Origin: Candidatus Binatia bacterium
GTDB lineage: Bacteria > Desulfobacterota > Binatia > HRBIN30
Direction of reading: 5' to 3'
Length of the DNA stretch: 64,000 bases
Assembly (NCBI GenBank): GCA_937925685.1
Contig: CALAMI010000007.1
Span: forward strand, 62,001-126,000
Positions 9,473 through 17,509 of the stretch are shown here, one piece after another (the first letter of the stretch is position 1; each line of letters begins with the position of its first letter). The position numbers and the translations under genes were made by a program. The notes below the pieces were generated by a model. That model was not told the origin of the DNA. It made no database searches and saw only the letters and a list, made by a program, of their open reading frames with translations.

Positions 9473-10981
9473 TCACTCCGGACGCAATTGCGGGAACAAA
9501 ATCACGTCACGGATCGAGGGCGAGTTGGTAAACAACATCACCAAACGATCGATGCCAATGCCCTCGCCGGCTGCGGGGGGCATACCGTGTTCGAGGGCGC
9601 GCAAAAAGTCTTCGTCCATGGCATGAGCCTCTTCGTCGCCTGCCGCCCGGGCGCGCAACTGTTCCTCGAAGCGCTGCCGTTGGTCGATGGGATCGTTAAG
9701 CTCGGAAAAGGCATTGCAAATCTCTCGCTGCGCGCAATAAAGCTCGAAACGATCCACGAAGGTCGGGTGCTCCTTGTTGCGGCGGGCAAGTGGCGAAACG
9801 GACGCCGGGTAATGATACACAAAAGTCGGTTGCACTAAATCTGGCAAAGCGGCAGCCTCGAAGACATCAACCAACAAATGACCCGCGGCAGCTGGCCCGT
9901 AGTGACCAGCGTAATCCTTTTCGATCGGAACACCCAAGCGCTGGGCCACGGTAGCGATGGTTCCCAAGTCGAGGGCAAACACCGCGGCCACGTCCACACC
10001 GGATCGCTGTGCCAGGTACGACGGAATCGAAATCCGGCGAAACGGCGGAGTGAAATCCAGCATCCAGTCGCCGTAGGGCACGGTTCGTGTACCCTTGAGT
10101 TCGTCGGCCAAGGTCACCAGGAGTTCCTCCGTGAGCACCATCAGGTCTTCGTAAGTCGCATAAGCCCAGTAAAACTCCAGCATGGTAAATTCAGGGTTGT
10201 GACGGACCGAGATACCCTCATTACGAAAGTTCCGATTGATCTCGTAGACGCGCTCGAAACCGCCGACGAGCAAGCGCTTGAGATAAAGCTCGGGGGCAAT
10301 GCGGAGGTACAAATCCATGTCCAGGGCATTGTGATGGGTTACAAAGGGGCGCGCCGCCGCTCCTCCAGGGATCGGGTGCATCATCGGTGTCTCTACTTCG
10401 AGGAACTCTCTGGCGTTGAAAAACGCGCGCACACGCTCGATGAGGCGGGAACGCAGCAAGAACACTTGACGCGACTGGGGGTTCGCGATCAAGTCAAGGT
10501 AGCGTTGCCGATAACGAGCCTCGACGTCCGTCAACCCGTGCCACTTTTCGGGAAGAGGGCGCAATGATTTCGCCAGCAAGCGCAGCTGGTGCGCCTCGAT
10601 CGTCAGCTCGTTGGTGCGCGTGCGAAACGGGCGGCCGACCACTCCGAGAAAATCGCCTAAGTCGGTGAGTTTGAAGATCTCGAAGGTTTCCGCGCCGACC
10701 AGGTCGCGACGCACATATGCTTGAATGGTCCCGCTACGGTCGAGCAGGTGAAAAAACGAAGCCTTGCCAAAATCGCGGCGGGTAAGCATGCGCCCGGCAA
10801 CGGAGACGACATCGTTGCACTGTTCCAAGGCTGCGGCGTCGTGTGCGCTGTACCACTCGAGTACCCGGGCGGCGGTGTGTGTCGGACGGAAGTCGTTGGG
10901 ATACGGGTCCACGCCGCGCGCACGCAGCTGTTCCAGCTTTTGCAGCCGAACTCGTTCCTGATCCGATCGTTCGTGGGACAC
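9473..10981 (-). CDS. lysS: Lysyl-tRNA synthetase, class II
   Basis: Charges tRNA-Lys with lysine. The 502 residues contain an N-terminal OB-fold anticodon-binding domain (VSVAGRMLTRRDFGKASFF, near residues 60-80) and a class II catalytic core. Motif 1 is around VETPMMHPIPGG. Motif 2 is FRNEGISVRHNPEFTMLEFY, with the amino-acid-binding region LYLRIAPELYLKRLLVGG just before it. Motif 3 is GEGIGIDRLVMLF near the C-terminus. The length matches bacterial LysS. It is first in the block leading to lolC-lolE-lolD, an established linkage. The region upstream shows a small hairpin (11106-11126) but no T-box-like structure. Confidence 0.97.
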   Translation of the reverse strand: MSHERSDQERVRLQKLEQLRARGVDPYPNDFRPTHTAARVLEWYSAHDAAALEQCNDVVSVAGRMLTRRDFGKASFFHLLDRSGTIQAYVRRDLVGAETFEIFKLTDLGDFLGVVGRPFRTRTNELTIEAHQLRLLAKSLRPLPEKWHGLTDVEARYRQRYLDLIANPQSRQVFLLRSRLIERVRAFFNAREFLEVETPMMHPIPGGAAARPFVTHHNALDMDLYLRIAPELYLKRLLVGGFERVYEINRNFRNEGISVRHNPEFTMLEFYWAYATYEDLMVLTEELLVTLADELKGTRTVPYGDWMLDFTPPFRRISIPSYLAQRSGVDVAAVFALDLGTIATVAQRLGVPIEKDYAGHYGPAAAGHLLVDVFEAAALPDLVQPTFVYHYPASVSPLARRNKEHPTFVDRFELYCAQREICNAFSELNDPIDQRQRFEEQLRARAAGDEEAHAMDEDFLRALEHGMPPAAGEGIGIDRLVMLFTNSPSIRDVILFPQLRPE

Positions 10982-11801
10982 TGTGGAAACCCCTAAAGGT
11001 TAACGCGGTTAACGAGCGTACCCTAACGAGTCAAGGAAATCGAACCCCTAAAGGCCATCGGCCCCCCGGTGACAACCCATCGCGCCCTCTTCCACGCGAA
11101 ATGCTCTCTCCTGCTGGCTAGGAGAGGGTGCCCCAAAAGGTTCGGCCGAGGGCCCCGCTCCCTTTTGATGACGCACGTCCGCATCCGGCGGCGTGCTCTC
11201 AGCCACCCCGCCGTTCCCAGAAGGAGAGGACAACGGCGCCTACGGTGGGGCGAAGGTGATTATTTTTGTTGCCACGGAGGTCAACGGGGTGGAAATCGTC
11301 TGGGCGGGAAACAAGGCGGTGCTTGCGTGTTGGTCGGGCGCCACGATGACCTTTAACGATGGCAGAGTCATCCTTGCGGCGATTTGCCGTGGCGCCTTGC
11401 AACCGTGCCACCGTTTGCTTCACGGGATCTACAGGTGAGTGGAGGTCTCTCGTCTAACAGACTCGCCGCCGCCACTAGGCACAGCGCTCTTAGCTCCGAG
11501 CCGGTGGAAAATACCCGTCTTCTGACCAGCCGTAAGAGGTGACACCACCAACAGTGGTCGAGCAGCCATCGCAATCTCTGGGAATGGCCCGTTCGAGGGG
11601 CCACTGTCCGAGCACCGCCACGCAACGGGAACTACAACGAGACCGCAAGCTCAGGCTGCAACCACGGCCAACGGCGACTCCAGGCCAGCCGCTCTTCAGA
11701 TGACACTCGCTTGTTTCAGCGCGCGACTCCGTTCACGCCGACCAACGCCGACGCCTACGCTCATCGGGGTGGCTGGGCAAAATGACAGAAGGTGCGATCC
11801 A
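10982..11801. other. Gene-free stretch upstream of lysS
   Basis: About 820 bases with only short, unconvincing frames. A hairpin with 7-bp arms (CTCTCCT/AGGAGAG, 11106-11126) lies about 125 bases upstream of lysS on its transcript side. The lysS promoter must be here. No RNA gene could be recognised. Confidence 0.45.
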
Positions 11802-13220
11802 TCAATCCAAGCGCACGGTTTCCAGATAGCGCGGCACCACGGCAGGCCAGCCGAGTTCGGCTTCGATCGCCGAACGCAAGGCCTGCGATGCCAATGGTTC
11901 ACCGTGCACGATGTACGTCATGTCCGGTGGTCGGGCATTGGACCTGATCCAGGCCAGCAACTCGTTACGATCGGCATGCACGGAGAAGGCAGGTACATCG
12001 ATCACCTCGGCACGAACGGCAACGTACCGACCCAGCAGCTTGATCTCCCGTGCGCCCTCGAGAAGGGCACGGCCGCGGGTACCCTCGGCTTGGTAGCCGA
12101 CGAGCAACACGGTGTTGCGCGGGTCCGGCAGGCGGTGGAGCAAGTGATGCAAAACGCGGCCTCCAGTCGCCATGCCCGATGCAGAGATGATAATGCCCGG
12201 ACCGGGCTCTGCATTGATGGCCATTGACTGCTCGACCGTGCGCGCCTCGATCAGATGACCGGGGTCGAAGGGGTCGCTGCCCGCAAGGGAAGCGTGCATG
12301 TCATGATTCGCACTCGCCAAAGCAGTGCGATAGATCTGCAATGTTGCAAGGGCCATGGGACTGTCCACCCACACCGGCAGCCGCGGCAACTCGCCAGACT
12401 GCATCATGTTGCGAAGGTGGTACAGCACCACTTCCGTCCGGTCGACGGCAAAGGAGGGAATCACTGCCATACCACCACGCGCGGCGGTGCGGCGGATGGC
12501 ATCTCGAAAGCGTTCCAGCGATGTAACATCTTCGTGGATGCGGTCGCCGTAAGTCGATTCGATCAAGAGCACGTCGCACGTCGCCCGGAACACTGGGGGG
12601 CGCAAAATTGGGTGAAACGGCCGGCCCAGGTCGCCACTGAAAAGCACTACGCGCGAAGGCATCCCACCGAGTCTGAGCTCCACGGTGGCCGAGCCGAGGA
12701 TATGGCCAGCGCGATGAAACACCACACCCACCCCTGGCGCTACCTCGGTTAAGGTTTCGAACTCGGTGGGCTCCAGGTGAGTGAGCGCTTGCCGTGCGTC
12801 CTCCTCCGTGTAAAGGGGCAACGCCGGAGCGTGTTTGGAAAAGCCTTTGCGGTTGGCGTAAGCCGCGTCTTCCTCTTGCACACGCCCACTGTCGGGGAGC
12901 ACGATCCCACAGAGCGTCTTCGTTGCCGCGGTGCAAACCACGGGCCCGCGAAACCCATCGCGCACGAGTGCCGGTAAGTATCCCGAGTGGTCCAAATGCG
13001 CGTGCGAGAGAACGACGGCGTCGATGGACTCGGGGGGCGTTGGTAGGCCTTCCCAGTTGCGCAGGCGGAGGTGCTTGAGTCCTTGATACAGGCCACAATC
13101 CACCAGCACGCGTGCACGGGGCGTATCCACTAAAAAGCGGCTGCCAGTGACGGTTTCCGTGGCGCCCAGAAAACGGAGCACGGGCACACCGGGGCGAGGA
13201 GGTTGGGCGCCACTTTTCAT
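11802..13220 (-). CDS. MBL-fold beta-CASP RNase-like hydrolase
   Basis: A 472-residue metallo-beta-lactamase-fold protein of the beta-CASP (RNA-specificity exonuclease, CPSF73/YSH1-like) family. Zinc motif 2 is HAHLDHSG at residues 73-80; further ligands lie at HRAGHILGSATVEL and in FSGDLGR. The beta-CASP region carries PSFAVDRTEVVLYHL, PVWVDSPMA and IIISASGMATGGRV. C-terminal motifs are VHADRNELLAWI and IVHGEP. These residues predict endo/exonucleolytic cleavage of RNA, but the true substrate is unknown. It starts seven bases after the PRPP-synthetase-like gene, so the pair forms an operon. In many proteobacteria this enzyme is encoded with a PRPP synthetase homologue and a thymidine/AMP phosphorylase; the phosphorylase is not found here. 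Confidence 0.88.
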   Translation of the reverse strand: MKSGAQPPRPGVPVLRFLGATETVTGSRFLVDTPRARVLVDCGLYQGLKHLRLRNWEGLPTPPESIDAVVLSHAHLDHSGYLPALVRDGFRGPVVCTAATKTLCGIVLPDSGRVQEEDAAYANRKGFSKHAPALPLYTEEDARQALTHLEPTEFETLTEVAPGVGVVFHRAGHILGSATVELRLGGMPSRVVLFSGDLGRPFHPILRPPVFRATCDVLLIESTYGDRIHEDVTSLERFRDAIRRTAARGGMAVIPSFAVDRTEVVLYHLRNMMQSGELPRLPVWVDSPMALATLQIYRTALASANHDMHASLAGSDPFDPGHLIEARTVEQSMAINAEPGPGIIISASGMATGGRVLHHLLHRLPDPRNTVLLVGYQAEGTRGRALLEGAREIKLLGRYVAVRAEVIDVPAFSVHADRNELLAWIRSNARPPDMTYIVHGEPLASQALRSAIEAELGWPAVVPRYLETVRLD

Positions 13221-13226
13221 CGGCGG

Positions 13227-14126
13227 TTACAATGCCTCCGCCAGCAGTGTCACACAAGAGATTTGGTTCGTTGGATGAGGCACGGTGTCGCACGAAACGA
13301 TGCGGCGGATACCAGCGCGGCGCATCCGTTCCTCGGCTCCCGGAGCAAAAATGGCGTGAACGACGGCCACCTCGACGACTCGTGCTCCCATGTGGCGAAG
13401 CGCGCGGGCCGCTTGCGCCAGGGTGGCGCCACTACTGGCAATGTCGTCGACGAGCATCACTTCCGGGAGTGGTAGCTTTCCGGCAAACGCAACCCGCACA
13501 CGACGGTCACTGCGCCGCTCTTTTGTTCCCACCACCCATGGCAAGCCGCTGAGGTTGGCAACACCCCGCACCCAACTGGCCGACTCCACATCCGGCCCTG
13601 CCAGGCATCCGCGCCAACCGATCTTTTCCAAGTAAGCGGCGATGGCTGGCGCAGCGGAAATGGATTGGCCGGGCATCACCTGCGCTAACCGTTTCACTCG
13701 ATGCAAGTGCGCTTCGACGGTGAGCACGCGCTCGAAGCCGAGGCGGAAGATGTCGCCGAGCACTCGCTGGGATACTGGCTCGCCGGGACGAAACACCGTG
13801 TCTTGCCGCATGTACGGCAAGTACGGGGCGACCAACGTCACGTCCCTCGCCCCAGCACGGCGAAGCGCATCGGCAACTAAAAGCAAAGGGAACAATTTGG
13901 CGTCAGGTTCATGGAGCCGTTGCACGACGATGGCCCGCGGGGGGACGTTCGCGGGAACACGCACGAGTGTCTCTCCATCGGGGAAGCGGTGCACGCCAAT
14001 GGGGAACACTGGAAGCTGGCGCTTTTTTCCCAGCGCACGGGCCCAGGGCAAAGAGTCCGGCACTGCAAACAGCGCGGCCTGCTGAGCACCCCTCACGGGG
14101 CGGCGCGCACCAACTGCGGCAACCAC
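13227..14126 (-). CDS. prs: Ribose-phosphate pyrophosphokinase-like protein
   Basis: A 299-residue homologue of PRPP synthetase, which makes phosphoribosyl pyrophosphate from ribose 5-phosphate and ATP. Visible motifs are RFPDGETLVRV, the flexible-loop region PYMRQDTVFRPGEPVSQRV, the VEAHLHRV segment and the PRPP-binding loop VMLVDDIASSGATLA. The canonical KRR-type catalytic loop (KxRxxxxxxE) is replaced by TKERRSDRRVRV, still basic. This divergent class accompanies the beta-CASP gene in other bacteria and may act in nucleotide salvage. The GTG at 14126 gives the longest product. Its N-terminal 20 residues are poorly conserved in character, so a GTG further in (for example before VPDSLPW) is possible. 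Confidence 0.85.
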   Translation of the reverse strand: MVAAVGARRPVRGAQQAALFAVPDSLPWARALGKKRQLPVFPIGVHRFPDGETLVRVPANVPPRAIVVQRLHEPDAKLFPLLLVADALRRAGARDVTLVAPYLPYMRQDTVFRPGEPVSQRVLGDIFRLGFERVLTVEAHLHRVKRLAQVMPGQSISAAPAIAAYLEKIGWRGCLAGPDVESASWVRGVANLSGLPWVVGTKERRSDRRVRVAFAGKLPLPEVMLVDDIASSGATLAQAARALRHMGARVVEVAVVHAIFAPGAEERMRRAGIRRIVSCDTVPHPTNQISCVTLLAEAL

Positions 14127-14234
14127 CTTGCGCCCAACCTCAACCGTGGCTCAGGGAAGCGGACTGTGCCGGACGCCCAAGGTTTTCCGGGTTGCTCCCC
14201 AGGGCCGAGCCCACGAACCGACGCTCCCGTGTTC

Positions 14235-14450
14235 TCACCTGCGAGGTTTCCCTCCGGAGAAATAAGCCGACCGACAGCCCCGATTCCGGCAAAACCAAAG
14301 CCCCCCATCGCAGAAGGCAGTGGGGCAGGTTTCCGACCCGTTCACCAAGCGGACGACTGGATGCCGTTCTCCACAGTAAACACAGTGGACGAATTTCGCG
14401 CCGCCCTGTTTCTTTTGTCGATAAGAGCGGAAGTCAACGACCTCACCCAT
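14235..14450 (-). CDS. Small cysteine-rich (zinc-ribbon-like) protein
   Basis: The product has 71 residues: basic N-terminus MGEVVDFRSYRQKKQ, then a Cys pattern CVYCGERHP ... CPTAFCDGGLWFCRNRGCRS with six cysteines in pairs, typical of a zinc-binding finger. It is unfamiliar as a named family. It lies on the same strand as the BCAM0308-like gene upstream and the prs-like gene downstream. The composition looks protein-like, and the cysteine spacing is unlikely by chance. The ribosome site is weak (GGAT), so I am only moderately sure it is expressed. Confidence 0.6.
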   Translation of the reverse strand: MGEVVDFRSYRQKKQGGAKFVHCVYCGERHPVVRLVNGSETCPTAFCDGGLWFCRNRGCRSAYFSGGKPRR

Positions 14451-14517
14451 AATCCCGATTTATTTTTCCATTGGCGAGAAAAGTCAAAGGGGTGTTGTCA
14501 CCCCACCCTTTCTTTGT

Positions 14518-15033
14518 TCATGCATCCCGTTCCCAAACCGCGTACAAACACCCGTCGTCGGGCGACCAATGATACGACGCTTTCCCCTTGTAGAGTTTCT
14601 TGAGCTCGTGGACGATGCGATGCGCTAGCTTTTGCGACGTCGTCAGCACTTCGATGACGTTCCCCTCGCGGTCTGCCGAAACCAAGCGGCGCAGCGGCTG
14701 CGTAAAGCGCGCCCGTTCCTCGATGTTACGGATCCGGCGGCGAATTTCTTCTTCGTGCTCCGCAGCAAAACTACCGCGAATAACCACACGGCCAAAGTAC
14801 TCGCCCCGCTCTGCCTGTTTGCACGCCGGACATAGCGTCCAGTTCACTTTCTGCAGTAACGTATGCGAACGTTCGCCGGCTCGTCGCCAAGCCTGCTTGG
14901 TGTACAAGGCACCGCACCGCTCGCAACAAGAGGGGTCCGGCGGTGGTGGTAACTTTGTGGCTACAGGAGGTTTCTTCGTTTTCCGACTGCCCTTCCTGTT
15001 CATGGCTCGGATTAGACCCTTCGTCGATCCCAT
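14518..15033 (-). CDS. BCAM0308-like zinc-ribbon protein
   Basis: The product has 171 residues. A Lys/Arg-rich N-terminus is followed by a four-cysteine ribbon (CERCGALYTKQAW ... CPACKQ). A basic alpha/beta region then contains GRVVIRGSFAAEHEEEI, IEERA and VIEVLTTSQKLAHRIVHEL, ending LYAVWERDA. From memory the pattern matches the uncharacterised BCAM0308 family, whose members have a CxxC ribbon, an IRNIE-like helix and a closing W/RV strand. The domain hints at RNA or ribosome binding, as in NMD3-type ribbons, but function is not established. An AGGAGAGGA stretch before the ATG supports this start. It lies upstream of the Cys-rich, PRPP-synthetase and beta-CASP genes, all in one direction. 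Confidence 0.72.
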   Translation of the reverse strand: MGSTKGLIRAMNRKGSRKTKKPPVATKLPPPPDPSCCERCGALYTKQAWRRAGERSHTLLQKVNWTLCPACKQAERGEYFGRVVIRGSFAAEHEEEIRRRIRNIEERARFTQPLRRLVSADREGNVIEVLTTSQKLAHRIVHELKKLYKGKASYHWSPDDGCLYAVWERDA

Positions 15034-15230
15034 CTTTTCCTCTCCTCTTGCTCGTTCCTCTGCTACCAGAGCGGCAGCTACGGCAACCCTTCTCTAAGCA
15101 TTCTTGCGACGCCTGGGAACCCGTGACGAGCGGTCTGCGTGCCTGTAGAAAACAAAAACAGGGTCTTCACCACACTCGCCAATCCCATGGCTGCGTGGCA
15201 TAAGCGCAGAACTTGGAGGAGTTTCGAGCG

Positions 15231-16091
15231 GTGCACATTGGTATTCCCCTCTTTCTTCTGCGGCCACGGCGGATGGCTACCGTGGCCGCCCATGCGGAAG
15301 CACTGGGGTTCGAGTCGGTTTGGTTACCGGAGCACATCGTGTTTCCGCCACGAATCCGCAGTCGCTACCCTTACGCGGAAACCGGGGCTCCAGTGCAGCC
15401 CTCGACGCCACTGCTCGACCCCCTAGTTCTGCTCGCCCACGTGGCTGCCAGAACAGAGCGGATTCGCTTAGGCACGAACGTCTATCTTGCCGCGCTTCGG
15501 CACCCAATCGCCAGTGCTCGAATGATCGTGACCCTCGACGTCTTGTCCGGAGGGCGGCTCACCCTCGGCGTTGGCGCTGGATGGCTGGAAGAGGAGTTTA
15601 CCGCCCTGGGAGTGGACTTCGCTTCCAGGGGGGCGCGGCTTCGCGAATGTGTCCGTGCCTGGCACGTTCTCTGGCAAGAGCCAACGCCATCTTTTCAAGG
15701 GAGGTTTTTCGCCTTCGGACCAGTCGTCTTCGAGCCGAAACCGAAACAGCGGCCGGGTCCGCCGATTTTGTTCGGCGGGGAGACGGAAGCAGCACTGCGT
15801 CGGGCAGCACAGTTGGGCGACGGTTGGTACGGCGTACGGCACACGCCCGAAAGCGCGCGTATGCAAATCGAGCGCCTGCGCGCACTGTTGCACCAAGAAG
15901 GGCGAAGTCTCGAACATTTCGAAATTACTGTGAGCGCCGGTGGCGTGACGAAGGAAGAATGCGCAGCCTTCGCGAAAGTCGGGGTAACGCGCCTCGTCGT
16001 TTTACCGTGGCAGCAGGATTCCGAGGCCGAGGCCGCGCTCGACCGGTTGGCAAAGCTGCTGGGCTTAGGAACCGACAGCACTCCGGAGTGA
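15231..16091 (+). CDS. LLM-class F420-dependent oxidoreductase
   Basis: A luciferase-like monooxygenase-fold (TIM barrel) protein of 286 residues. The N-terminus HIGIPLFL is followed by AEALGFESVWLPEHIVFP, RIRLGTNVYLAALRHP, the family motif LDVLSGGRLTLGVGAGW, FEPKPKQRPGPPILFGG and AAQLGDGWYG. This arrangement is that of the single-component F420-dependent group (TIGR03619 type). Such enzymes transfer hydride from reduced F420 to varied substrates; the substrate cannot be predicted. A TTG upstream would give six more residues, but GGAGGAG lies nine bases before the GTG at 15231, making that the start. It stands alone on the plus strand. Confidence 0.87.
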   Translation: MHIGIPLFLLRPRRMATVAAHAEALGFESVWLPEHIVFPPRIRSRYPYAETGAPVQPSTPLLDPLVLLAHVAARTERIRLGTNVYLAALRHPIASARMIVTLDVLSGGRLTLGVGAGWLEEEFTALGVDFASRGARLRECVRAWHVLWQEPTPSFQGRFFAFGPVVFEPKPKQRPGPPILFGGETEAALRRAAQLGDGWYGVRHTPESARMQIERLRALLHQEGRSLEHFEITVSAGGVTKEECAAFAKVGVTRLVVLPWQQDSEAEAALDRLAKLLGLGTDSTPE

Positions 16092-16292
16092 ACACTGCCG
16101 ATGTGCCCTTCCACTCGAAAGTGCAGCAACGCATCCGAGTTCGCGGTCGGCCGAGCACGTGGAGATCGGGTACATGACCAGCCGTCTCCACACGAACGTC
16201 AGCGGAAGTGCCTCGGTCATAGAGGTTGCAGGATTGCAAGCAGGCTTGGCTAAAAGCCAGTCGCACTGCCGGTCCCAATTCACGGGTCGACC

Positions 16293-17285
16293 ATGAGTTT
16301 CGCAAACGGCACCGACACCCGGGCACGGAACATTTCCATTTTGGTTCGTCGGGCAAGCCTCGTCCTTTTTGGCTTGGTCGCAGGTTGCGTACTCCTGGAA
16401 ATTCTGTTGCAACTCGGAGCCAAACTCCTCCGCCCTGAAAGACCGGTGGCCATTGCACCGCGCTGGCCCTCCAGCGCGATTCGGATCCTCGCCCTCGGCG
16501 ATTCGAACACCTACGGCCTGTACGTGGGCAGAGAGGCCGCTTATCCCCAACTTCTCGAACGGATGTGGAACGACCGCAACCACGCACTACGGGTGGAGGT
16601 GCTCAATCTCGGCTATCCTGGAACCAATTCGTCTCAAGTTTTGGTTCGATGCAACCGCTACCTGGAGGGTTTTCGTCCCGACATCGTCACGCTGATGATC
16701 GGGGTGAATGATGCGTGGACCCAACCGGTTTCCACCGAAGCAGAGACCTCTCTCGGGGATTCTCTTCGGCAGTTGCTGTGGCGCAAATCCCGCCTGTACC
16801 GTTTCGGGTACATGCTGGTTCGCGCACGTGAGCACTCAAGCCTCGAGGTCATACCACTCTCCGACCCGTTGTCCGTAACTCAAGGCCGTGGGATCGCTCG
16901 ATTTGGAAATCAGGAGTTCGAGCTCGGACACCGGATGTCGCATCCAACAGCGCGCGCAGGGTGGATCGAGCGGGCCGAGTCGAACCTGCGAAATATCGTT
17001 CAGTGCGTACGGAGCTGGGACGTACCGCTAGTGCTCATCACTTACCCATCCGGCCACTTCCTTTACAGTGTGGCTAACCACCTGTTACGCGCCGTTGCCC
17101 AATCCACAGGCACGCCCTTGGTCGACGTGAACAAAGCAATCGAACCACACTGCCCCAACTGGGAATGCGAAGAGCTACTTGCTGACCACCATCCCTCCGA
17201 AAGAGGGCACGTGCGCATTGCGCAAGCGTTGGTCGAGTTTTTCGCCTCCCAGTTCCGCCAAGAAGCCCAGCACAGCGAACGTTAA
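16293..17285 (+). CDS. Membrane-anchored SGNH/GDSL-type hydrolase
   Basis: The product has 330 residues. An N-terminal signal-anchor (LVLFGLVAGCVLLEILLQLG) precedes the hydrolase domain. Block I is ILALGDSNTYG with the nucleophile serine, block II holds NLGYPGTNSSQ, block III is MIGVNDAW, and block V DHHPSERGH supplies the catalytic Asp-His pair. The fold acts on ester bonds of lipids or acetylated polysaccharides. An extracytoplasmic location is inferred from the anchor. The ATG is used without a clear ribosome site. It lies convergent to the large lipoprotein gene. Confidence 0.85.
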   Translation: MSFANGTDTRARNISILVRRASLVLFGLVAGCVLLEILLQLGAKLLRPERPVAIAPRWPSSAIRILALGDSNTYGLYVGREAAYPQLLERMWNDRNHALRVEVLNLGYPGTNSSQVLVRCNRYLEGFRPDIVTLMIGVNDAWTQPVSTEAETSLGDSLRQLLWRKSRLYRFGYMLVRAREHSSLEVIPLSDPLSVTQGRGIARFGNQEFELGHRMSHPTARAGWIERAESNLRNIVQCVRSWDVPLVLITYPSGHFLYSVANHLLRAVAQSTGTPLVDVNKAIEPHCPNWECEELLADHHPSERGHVRIAQALVEFFASQFRQEAQHSER

Positions 17286-17509
17286 AAACAATCCGAGGAT
17301 GACCCCCGGGTGCCGTTTACGGGCCGCGCGCAGGGGGATGGGGCACGAAAGATCAAGCCCCTCTCCCCGGAATTTCTGAGTTCCCGTGGTGGCGAAAATG
17401 CTTGCCCGCAGGTCGATGTCACTCGATCCGATGAGCCCCAGCAGTGCTGGCAATGACCTTGGAACAGGCTTCGTGTTAGCTGGTAGCGCTTGCTCGGCCC
17501 CCAGGGTTA

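Noticed and set aside
10982-11200. Possible T-box or lysine riboswitch before lysS
   Set aside because: Only one small hairpin is present; no T-box sequence or lysine-riboswitch elements could be found by eye.
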